A stretch of 64,000 nucleotides of DNA from an uncultured Pelagibacteraceae bacterium (GTDB taxonomy: Bacteria; Pseudomonadota; Alphaproteobacteria; Pelagibacterales; Pelagibacteraceae), in contig CACEKE010000002.1 in assembly GCA_902560075.1 (NCBI GenBank), positions 62,001 to 126,000 of the forward strand. The letters run 5' to 3'. Positions 57,286 to 64,000 of this stretch are shown here, in pieces (within the stretch, counting starts at the first letter, position 1; each line of letters opens with the position of its first letter). A program made the translations under genes and the position numbers. The notes beneath the pieces are model-generated. The model worked only from the letters and a program-made list of their open reading frames with translations, did no database searches and was not told the origin of the DNA.

Positions 57286-58293
57286 ATGTCAGAATTGAAT
57301 AATATAGCCTTACAAATCATATCTAATGGAAAAGGTATACTGGCAGCTGATGAAAGCACTGGGACAATGACTAAGAGACTAGAAAGTGTGGGTGTAGAAT
57401 CCTCAGCAACAAATAGATTGTCATTTAGAGAAACGCTTTTTACTGCTTCTAATATGTCAAATTGTATAGGTGGTGTCATTTTGTATGACGAGACAATTAA
57501 TCAAGAAGTAAATAAAAAAAAAATTCCTGAAATTATTTCTGATCAAGGTACGTATCCTGGTATAAAAGTTGATACAGGTGCAAAAATGCTTGCAGGATCA
57601 GAGAATGAAAAAATTACTGAGGGCCTAGATGGATTAAGAGAGAGATTAAAAGTTTATAGTAATTTGGGTGCAAAATTTACAAAATGGAGAGGTGTTTATT
57701 TTATTTCTAAAGAATACCCAAGTAAACTAGCAGTCTATTCAAATGCACATGCGTTAGCTCGTTATGCTGCACTTGTTCAAGAGGCAAATATGGTTCCAAT
57801 TGTTGAGCCTGAAGTACTAATGGATGGAAATCACTCTGCAAAAGAATGTTATGATAAAACATCAGTTGTGATTAAAAAATGTTTTGATGAATTAATTTTT
57901 AACAATGTTGACTTAACAGGTATTATCTTAAAGCCTAATATGATACTCGCTGGAAGTAATTCTAAAGAAAAAATTTCAGGGGAAGAAGTCGCAAAGTTAA
58001 CAGTTGAGTGTCTTAAAAATTCAGTGCCACAGGAAGTTCCTGGAGTAGCATTTTTATCCGGAGGTCAGTCGGAAATCGAAGCTACAGAAAATCTTAATTT
58101 GATAAATAAATATAATACAACTGACTTTATTATGACTTATTCATATGGTCGTGCTTTGCAACAAAGTGCTCTTAAACACTGGTCAAAAAATATTAAAGAT
58201 ATCAAGGGAACTCAAAAAATATTCAACCACAGAGCAGAAATGTGCTCTCTTGCTTCTCAAGGCAAATGGAGCAATGAACTTGAAAACAAATAA
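57286..58293 (+). CDS. Fructose-bisphosphate aldolase, class I
   Basis: GKGILAADESTGTMTKRLESVGVE, KWRGVY, IVEPEVLMDG, ILKPNMILAGS. Confidence 0.95.
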   Translation: MSELNNIALQIISNGKGILAADESTGTMTKRLESVGVESSATNRLSFRETLFTASNMSNCIGGVILYDETINQEVNKKKIPEIISDQGTYPGIKVDTGAKMLAGSENEKITEGLDGLRERLKVYSNLGAKFTKWRGVYFISKEYPSKLAVYSNAHALARYAALVQEANMVPIVEPEVLMDGNHSAKECYDKTSVVIKKCFDELIFNNVDLTGIILKPNMILAGSNSKEKISGEEVAKLTVECLKNSVPQEVPGVAFLSGGQSEIEATENLNLINKYNTTDFIMTYSYGRALQQSALKHWSKNIKDIKGTQKIFNHRAEMCSLASQGKWSNELENK

Positions 58294-58897
58294 AAAATTC
58301 ATATATCTATTATCTCCAAGTAAAATAAAAAATAATAAATTTTTCCTAGATCTTGTTGAAGTATTATCTACAAACAAAATATCTTTTTTTCAGTTAAGAT
58401 TAAAAGGTAAAAGGCACAAAAAAAGTTTAAGTATTGCAAAAAAAGCAAAAAGAATTTGTAAAAAATTTAACGTCAAATTTATAATAAATGATAATCCTTA
58501 TTTTGCAAAACAAATTGGTGCAGATGGATGTCACTTAGGACAAAAGGATATGAGTCTGCAAAAAGCTAGAAAAATTTTAAAGAAAAAAATAATTGGAGTT
58601 AGTTGTCATAATTCAATTAAGCTAGTAAAAAAAGCAACTAAAGACGGAGCCGATTATGTGGCATTAGGTTCTTTCTTTAAATCTAAAACAAAACAAAATG
58701 CACTTAGATCCAAGTTTCAAATTATAAATAAGGCTAAAAAGGTTTCTAAATTACCTATAGTTTGCATAGGAGGAATTACCGATAAAAATTACAAGAAACT
58801 TATATTGCATAAACCAAATTTTTTAGCTATCTCCAATTATATTTGGGGTAATTCTAAGTTAAAACCAAAAGAGGCTGCAAAAAAAATTAATTTATGA
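58274..58897 (+). CDS. thiE: Thiamine-phosphate synthase (ORF track starts at 58145 inside fba; ATG at 58274 preferred)
   Basis: FFQLRLKG, GADGCHLGQKDMSLQKAR, GADYVALGSFFKSKTK, PIVCIGGI. Confidence 0.85.
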   Translation: MNLKTNKKFIYLLSPSKIKNNKFFLDLVEVLSTNKISFFQLRLKGKRHKKSLSIAKKAKRICKKFNVKFIINDNPYFAKQIGADGCHLGQKDMSLQKARKILKKKIIGVSCHNSIKLVKKATKDGADYVALGSFFKSKTKQNALRSKFQIINKAKKVSKLPIVCIGGITDKNYKKLILHKPNFLAISNYIWGNSKLKPKEAAKKINL

Positions 58898-59454
58898 AAA
58901 TTAACGCTAACGAAATAAAAGTTGGAATGTTACTCGAGTATAAAGGTGACCTTTGGGAAGTTTTAAAAACTCAACATGTTAAACCAGGTAAAGGTGGAGC
59001 ATTTAATCAAGTTGAAATGAAAAATTTAAGTAGCGGAACAAAATTAAATGAAAGGTTCAGATCGAGTGAAAATGTTGAAAAAGCTATGATTGAAGAATTA
59101 AAATTTTCCTATTTGTATGAGGATCAGAATAGTTTAATTTTTATGGATTTAAATTCTTTTGAACAAATAAGTGTAGGAAAAAAAATTATTGGAGATAAAA
59201 GTCTTTTGTTAAGTGAGAACCTTGAGGTAACTATTAGATTTCATAACGAAAAACCAATATCTATAGAATTACCAAAACATATTGATTGCGAAATAATTTC
59301 TACAGATGCAGCTATTAAAGGCCAAACAGTTTCGTCCTCTTATAAACCAGCAATATTAAATAATAATTTAAAAGTTCAAGTTCCACCTTTTATAAATTCC
59401 GGAGACAAAATAACTATTGATACTAGAACATTAGAATACGTCAAAAAGGTTTAA
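58894..59454 (+). CDS. efp: Elongation factor P
   Basis: VGMLLEYKGDLWEVLKTQHVKPGKGGAFNQVEMKNL. Confidence 0.95.
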   Translation: MKINANEIKVGMLLEYKGDLWEVLKTQHVKPGKGGAFNQVEMKNLSSGTKLNERFRSSENVEKAMIEELKFSYLYEDQNSLIFMDLNSFEQISVGKKIIGDKSLLLSENLEVTIRFHNEKPISIELPKHIDCEIISTDAAIKGQTVSSSYKPAILNNNLKVQVPPFINSGDKITIDTRTLEYVKKV

Positions 59455-59456
59455 TT

Positions 59457-60197
59457 ATGAATTCTATTTCCCCTAATTTAAATCTGATGATTAAAGCATG
59501 CGAAAAGGCGTCTAAAATTTTGATAAGAGATTTTGGTGAATTAGAAAATCTTCAAGTCTCTAAAAAAGGACCGAAAGATTTTGTAACCAATTCCGATAAA
59601 AAAACTGAAAAAGTATTAATAAATGAGTTGACTAAAAATAAAAAAAAATACTCTATACTTTCAGAGGAAATAGGGTTTATTAAAAATGATGATAATGATT
59701 ACATTTGGGTCATAGATCCTATTGATGGTACTACAAATTTTCTTCATGGAATTCCACATTTTTGTATTTCGATAGGTTTAAAATTTAAAGATGAAATAAT
59801 ATCAGGAATAATATTTGATCCTATAAAAAATGAAATATTCTATGCAGAGAAAAATCAGGGAGCCTTCTTTAATAATCATAGAATTCGTGTTTCAAAAAGA
59901 AAAAATCTAGATGAATGCCTATTTGCAACTAACAAAAATGGTTTATTATCTACAGATTTGAATGCTAGGATATTTGGTAGTGCTGCACTTGATCTAGCAT
60001 ACGTGGCTTCTGGAAGAATAGATGGATATTTTCAAAATGGTTTGAATTTGTGGGATATCGCTGCAGGAACTTTAATAGTAAAAGAAGCTGGAGGTATAGT
60101 TAATAATTATGATTTAGAAAAAACAAATAATATAAAATTAGTTGCATCTAGCGAAAATATTAACCAAAAAATGCTAAAAAGTCTGAATAAGTTTTAA
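59457..60197 (+). CDS. suhB: Inositol monophosphatase family protein (SuhB-like)
   Basis: [58 protein letters not shown]. Confidence 0.92.
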   Translation: MNSISPNLNLMIKACEKASKILIRDFGELENLQVSKKGPKDFVTNSDKKTEKVLINELTKNKKKYSILSEEIGFIKNDDNDYIWVIDPIDGTTNFLHGIPHFCISIGLKFKDEIISGIIFDPIKNEIFYAEKNQGAFFNNHRIRVSKRKNLDECLFATNKNGLLSTDLNARIFGSAALDLAYVASGRIDGYFQNGLNLWDIAAGTLIVKEAGGIVNNYDLEKTNNIKLVASSENINQKMLKSLNKF

Positions 60198-60232
60198 TTG
60201 TTTTTGTCAAATCTTTTGTTATAAGTCGCGAT

Positions 60233-60460
60233 ATGAAAAAAAAAATACACCCAAATTATCATAAAATTAAAGTCGAGATGACTGATGGAAGTCAATTTGA
60301 GACAATGTCGACTTGGGGAAATGAAAATGATGTTTTAAAACTTGAGATAGATCCAAAGTCACATTCTGCTTGGACCGGTGGTAAGCAAAAATTACTTGAT
60401 AAAGGTAGAGTGAGTAAATTTAATCAAAAATTTAAAAATTTTAGATCTGAGAATAAGTAA
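60233..60460 (+). CDS. rpmE: 50S ribosomal protein L31
   Basis: [49 protein letters not shown]. Confidence 0.93.
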   Translation: MKKKIHPNYHKIKVEMTDGSQFETMSTWGNENDVLKLEIDPKSHSAWTGGKQKLLDKGRVSKFNQKFKNFRSENK

Positions 60461-61038
60461 TGTCTAAGGCACCTTTAATGCCAATGGCAACCGCCCTTTG
60501 GTTAGTTGAGAATACAACTTTAACTTTTAAACAAATCGCTGAGTTTTGTAAAATGCACGAAGTTGAAATACAAGGTATTGCAGATGGTGAGGTTGGCAAA
60601 GGAATAGTTGCGTATAATCCGATAATGTCCGGGCAATTAACAAGAGATGAAATTGAACTTTCTTCAAAAGATGAAAGCAGACCTCTAAACTTGAAAACTG
60701 ATGATATTGATTTTGAAGTTGAAGAAAAAAAAATTAAAAAATATGTACCTTTATCAAAAAGACAAGATAAACCTGATGCAGCTTTATGGTTAATTAGACA
60801 ACACACATCTCTTAAAGATTCTCAAATTTCAAAATTAGTCGGAATAACAACAAATTCTGTTTCATCGATAAGAAATAAAAGTTATTGGAACTATAATAAT
60901 TTAAATCCTAAAGATCCTGTTGCTATGGGTTTATTTAATCAAAAGGATTTAATTCTTGCCTTAGAAAAGGCCGAAAGAAGGATTAAGAGAGAGAAAAAAA
61001 CTAAAGAAAAGTTAAATTTATCAAGAAATAATAATTAA
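60460..61038 (+). CDS. DUF1013 family alphaproteobacterial protein (putative cell-cycle/RNAP-associated regulator)
   Basis: MPMATALWLVENTTLTFKQIAEFCKMHEVEIQGIADGEVGKGIVAYNPI and a second HTH-like repeat AALWLIRQHTSLKDSQISKLVGITTNSVSSIR. Confidence 0.83.
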   Translation: MSKAPLMPMATALWLVENTTLTFKQIAEFCKMHEVEIQGIADGEVGKGIVAYNPIMSGQLTRDEIELSSKDESRPLNLKTDDIDFEVEEKKIKKYVPLSKRQDKPDAALWLIRQHTSLKDSQISKLVGITTNSVSSIRNKSYWNYNNLNPKDPVAMGLFNQKDLILALEKAERRIKREKKTKEKLNLSRNNN

Positions 61039-61095
61039 TAATTAATAGACAAATTATATTTTAGATGTTACTTAATCACTTTTTTGGAGGTTGCT

Positions 61096-61290
61096 ATTAA
61101 AATAGAGGTTAAAGATAATAACGTTGAACAGGCTCTTAGAGTTTTAAAAAGAAAACTTCAGAGGGATGGTTTTTTTAAAATTGTTAAATTAAAAAATAAC
61201 TATGAGAAACCTTCGGAAAAAAAGAAAAGAATACTTCAAGAAAATATTAAAAGAGTAAAAAAACTTAACAAGTTAAGAAATAGAATTTAA
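61096..61290 (+). CDS. rpsU: 30S ribosomal protein S21 (probable ATT start at 61096; ORF track uses TTG at 61084)
   Basis: KIEVKDNNVEQALRVLKRKLQRDGFFKIVKLKNNYEKPSEKKKR; GGAGG at 61086-61090. Confidence 0.85.
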   Translation: MKIEVKDNNVEQALRVLKRKLQRDGFFKIVKLKNNYEKPSEKKKRILQENIKRVKKLNKLRNRI

Positions 61291-61293
61291 AAT

Positions 61294-61370
61294 CGCGGGG
61301 TGGAGCAGTCTGGTAGCTCGCAAGGCTCATAACCTTGAGGTCGGCGGTTCAAATCCGTCCCCCGCAACCA
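61294..61370 (+). tRNA. Initiator tRNA-fMet(CAT), CCA encoded
   Basis: CGCGGGG...CAAGG CTCATAA CCTTG...GGCGG TTCAAAT CCGTC CCCCGCA ACCA; C1:A72 mismatch typical of initiator tRNA. Confidence 0.95.
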
Positions 61371-61371
61371 A

Positions 61372-62067
61372 TTATTTCAGTTTAAATTTAGATTTTCTGC
61401 TATCTAGCAAAAAAGCCTTCACTGTTGAAATAGTCAGAGTTGAAAAACTATTTCCAAACTTTTTAATTTTTTCAATTATTGATGGTGGTACGGTAATGAT
61501 ATGACAGCCTAACTGTTTTGCCCTGGTAAAATTGTAAGCTTCTCTAGTACTAGCCCATAATATTTTAACGTTTTTATAACTTTTAGCATAATTTAAGCTT
61601 TTTTTAATCTCAGGTATTGGGTCCTTACCAGCATCAGACATTCTACCTGCAAATATTGATATAATAACTTTAGTTTTTTTATCTATCTTATTTAAAATTT
61701 TTTTAGTTTGCTTTGCAGTGTAAACGGCGGTTATATTTAGTTTTACTTTTTGCTGGTTAAGCTGTTTAATTACACTTCCGGTGAATTTCCCTTTTGAGTT
61801 TACAATTGGAACTTTGACATAAACATTTTTTCCCCAGCTATTTATTTTTTTTCCTTGTATAATCATATTTTTTTCGTCATCTGCAAAAACTTCAAAAGAA
61901 ATAGGTTTTTTTGTTATCTTAAGTAATTCTTTACAATATTTTTGATAATTTTTTGCTCCTGCTTTTCGCATTAAACTTGGATTAGTTGTAAATCCATTAA
62001 CAATATTTTTTTTGTTATAAATTTTTATTATTTTTTTGTCTGCTATATCGCAATAAATTTTAGTCAA
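61372..62067 (-). CDS. Transaldolase / fructose-6-phosphate aldolase family protein
   Basis: GFTTNPSLMRKAG, VYVKVPIVNSKGKFTG, LNITAVYTAKQ, FAGRMSDAGKDP. Confidence 0.87.
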   Translation of the reverse strand: MTKIYCDIADKKIIKIYNKKNIVNGFTTNPSLMRKAGAKNYQKYCKELLKITKKPISFEVFADDEKNMIIQGKKINSWGKNVYVKVPIVNSKGKFTGSVIKQLNQQKVKLNITAVYTAKQTKKILNKIDKKTKVIISIFAGRMSDAGKDPIPEIKKSLNYAKSYKNVKILWASTREAYNFTRAKQLGCHIITVPPSIIEKIKKFGNSFSTLTISTVKAFLLDSRKSKFKLK

Positions 62068-62068
62068 T

Positions 62069-63463
62069 TTATAGACTCTTTATTATATCTTCAGTCATCT
62101 TTTTTGCATCTGCAAATAACATTAAGGTATTATCTCTATAAAAAAGGTCATTATCTATGCCTGCATAACCAGGTGACAAACTTCTTTTTACAAATAAGAC
62201 TGATTTTGATTTCTCTACATCTAGTATTGGCATACCGTAAATAGGAGATTGTGGATCAGACTTTGCAACTGGGTTAGTGACATCATTAGCTCCAATGACA
62301 TATGCAACATCACAATTTGCAAAATCATTATTTATTTCCTCTAATTCGAAGACTTCATCGTATGGGACATTAGCCTCAGCTAATAAGACATTCATATGAC
62401 CTGGCATTCTTCCAGCAACAGGATGAATTGCGTATGTTACTTTAACACCATTTTTTTTTAAAGCATCTACCATTTCTCTTAAAGCATGCTGCGCTTGTGC
62501 TACAGCCATGCCGTAACCTGGAACAATAATTACTGAAGATGCATTCTTCATTAAAAATGCCGCGTCATCTGAGTTTCCGCTCTTAACTGGCTTTTGCTCT
62601 TTTGAGGATGACTTAAGTGACTCCTCTGTAGCTCCCCATCCACCAAGTATCACATTGAAAAAAGATCTATTCATTCCTTTGCACATTATATATGATAAAA
62701 TCGCTCCGGATGAACCAACCAAAGCACCTGTAATTATTAAGGCACTATTCTCAAGCGTGAAACCAATACCAGCGGCTGCCCATCCTGAATAAGAATTTAA
62801 CATAGATATTACAACTGGCATATCTGCACCACCAATTGGAATAATCAATAAAATACCTACTAAAAATGAGATCGTTATTATTGTCCAAAATAAATTATTA
62901 TCTTGCGTCACACATAGATAATAAATTAAACCCACAAGAGATAAACCAAGTAGTAAATTTAAATAATGTTGTCCTACAAATGTTATTGGCGATCCAGACA
63001 TTATTCCCCTTAACTTTAAGAAAGCGATGATGGATCCTGTAAAAGTTATTGCGCCTATCGATGCTCCTAAAGACATTTCAATTAGGCTAGCAATTTTAAT
63101 ACTACCAACTGTTCCAAGACCGAAAACCTCTGGATTTAAAAATGCGGAAATGGCAACAAAAACAGCGGCTAGTCCAACTAAGCTATGAAAACCTGCAACT
63201 AACTCTGGCATTGCTGTCATAGGAATTTTAAAAGCGATAAAGGCTCCAATTGACCCACCAATAAGTAGAAAAACAATTAGATAAAGGAAACCTGTTGAGA
63301 AATTACCTACAGACAAGATAGTAACACTCACAGCGATTGCCATACCAACAATACCAAATAAGTTACCTCGTCTTGATGTCTCAGGTGAAGATAGGCCTCT
63401 TAATGCTAATATGAATAAAACTCCTGAAATTAGATAGAAAATCGCTAATATATTTGCTGTCAT
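62069..63463 (-). CDS. pntB: NAD(P) transhydrogenase subunit beta
   Basis: VPGYGMAVAQAQHALREMVDALKKNGVKVTYAIHPVAGRMPGHMNVLLAEANVPYDEV. Confidence 0.95.
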   Translation of the reverse strand: MTANILAIFYLISGVLFILALRGLSSPETSRRGNLFGIVGMAIAVSVTILSVGNFSTGFLYLIVFLLIGGSIGAFIAFKIPMTAMPELVAGFHSLVGLAAVFVAISAFLNPEVFGLGTVGSIKIASLIEMSLGASIGAITFTGSIIAFLKLRGIMSGSPITFVGQHYLNLLLGLSLVGLIYYLCVTQDNNLFWTIITISFLVGILLIIPIGGADMPVVISMLNSYSGWAAAGIGFTLENSALIITGALVGSSGAILSYIMCKGMNRSFFNVILGGWGATEESLKSSSKEQKPVKSGNSDDAAFLMKNASSVIIVPGYGMAVAQAQHALREMVDALKKNGVKVTYAIHPVAGRMPGHMNVLLAEANVPYDEVFELEEINNDFANCDVAYVIGANDVTNPVAKSDPQSPIYGMPILDVEKSKSVLFVKRSLSPGYAGIDNDLFYRDNTLMLFADAKKMTEDIIKSL

Positions 63464-63465
63464 TT

Positions 63466-63774
63466 CTATTTATCTTTCTTTTTCTTTTTATACATTGCTA
63501 ACATTCTTTGTGTTACAAGGAATCCTCCAAAAATGTTTACTGCTGCTAAAACTATTGCTAAAAAACCATAAATATTTGAAACCTCAAATATTTTAATATT
63601 ATCTCCTGCTAATGCTGCAATTATTGCTCCTACAATTATTACTGAAGAAATTGCATTTGTGACAGACATCAAAGGCGTATGTAAAGAGGGTGTTACACTC
63701 CAAACTACATAGTACCCTACAAAAATCGACAAAATAAAAATACTTAATCTAAATATAAAGGGATCTATTTCCAT
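63466..63774 (-). CDS. NAD(P) transhydrogenase subunit alpha, part 2 (membrane domain)
   Basis: VGYYVVWSVTPSLHTPLMSVTNAISSVIIVGA. Confidence 0.92.
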   Translation of the reverse strand: MEIDPFIFRLSIFILSIFVGYYVVWSVTPSLHTPLMSVTNAISSVIIVGAIIAALAGDNIKIFEVSNIYGFLAIVLAAVNIFGGFLVTQRMLAMYKKKKKDK

Positions 63775-63775
63775 A

Positions 63776-64000
63776 CTATTTAACCAATGTTTTACTTACT
63801 ATCTCATCCTCTAAGTTTATGTTAATTTTTTTATTATCTTTATCATAAAGATTCAGAACAAAATTAAACAAATTTTTTGCGTATAAATTTGAAGCAGATG
63901 TTGGTAATTTATTTAAAATTGTACTTTCACCAACAATTGTAACACCATTTTTTTCTATAATTTTGTCAGCCTCAGTAAATGCAGCATTTCCACCCTGTGA
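63776..64000 (-). CDS. NAD(P) transhydrogenase subunit alpha, part 1 (partial, C-terminal end)
   Basis: Reverse translation SQGGNAAFTEADKIIEKNGVTIVGESTILNKLPTSASNLYAKNLFNFVLNLYDKDNKKINI...VSKTLVK*; truncated by window edge. Confidence 0.9.
   Translation of the reverse strand, partial: SQGGNAAFTEADKIIEKNGVTIVGESTILNKLPTSASNLYAKNLFNFVLNLYDKDNKKININLEDEIVSKTLVK

Noticed and set aside
58145-58273. Long N-terminal extension of the thiE ORF into fba
   Set aside because: Out of frame with fba and outside the TIM-barrel homology; ATG at 58274 explains the conserved protein.
60441-60806. 121-aa minus-strand ORF
   Set aside because: Antisense to the DUF1013 gene.

Overview
The window is a very AT-rich, densely packed alphaproteobacterial chromosome segment. 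Gene content, streamlining and the permuted tmRNA fit the SAR11/Pelagibacterales lineage (inferred from the sequence, no database search). Most of it is core housekeeping: mreB, leuA, ilvCNB, miaA, degP, hflCK, mrp, thyX, nadAC, ppdK, glySQ, ispB, pdxH, aroC, dxs, ispA, xseB, rluD, rpoH, purA, thiD, glmM, folP, ftsH, tilS, cpoB, pal, tolBARQ, a RuvC-like resolvase, yebC, zapA, tkt, gap, pgk, fba, thiE, efp, suhB, rpmE, rpsU and pntAB. RNA genes are a circularly permuted two-piece tmRNA, tRNA-Leu(GAG), tRNA-Arg(TCG) and tRNA-fMet(CAT). The main accessory segment is about 11.8-18.3 kb, between thyX and ssrA/nadA. It is a compact glycan cassette with a GT-C-like membrane protein, a GT2 polyprenyl-phosphate glycosyltransferase, a GNAT, a YdjC/ChbG deacetylase, a DedA/TVP38 membrane protein, and a fusion of a class II glutamine amidotransferase with an N-acetyl-sugar amidotransferase (PP-loop plus zinc ribbon). 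I propose it makes or modifies an amidino- or N-acyl-remodelled surface sugar. Other points worth checking: a phage/MOC1-type RuvC at the ruvC locus with ruvAB-ybgC missing, a probable AUU start codon in rpsU, and three convergent gene pairs whose stop codons interlock in a TTAA tetranucleotide.
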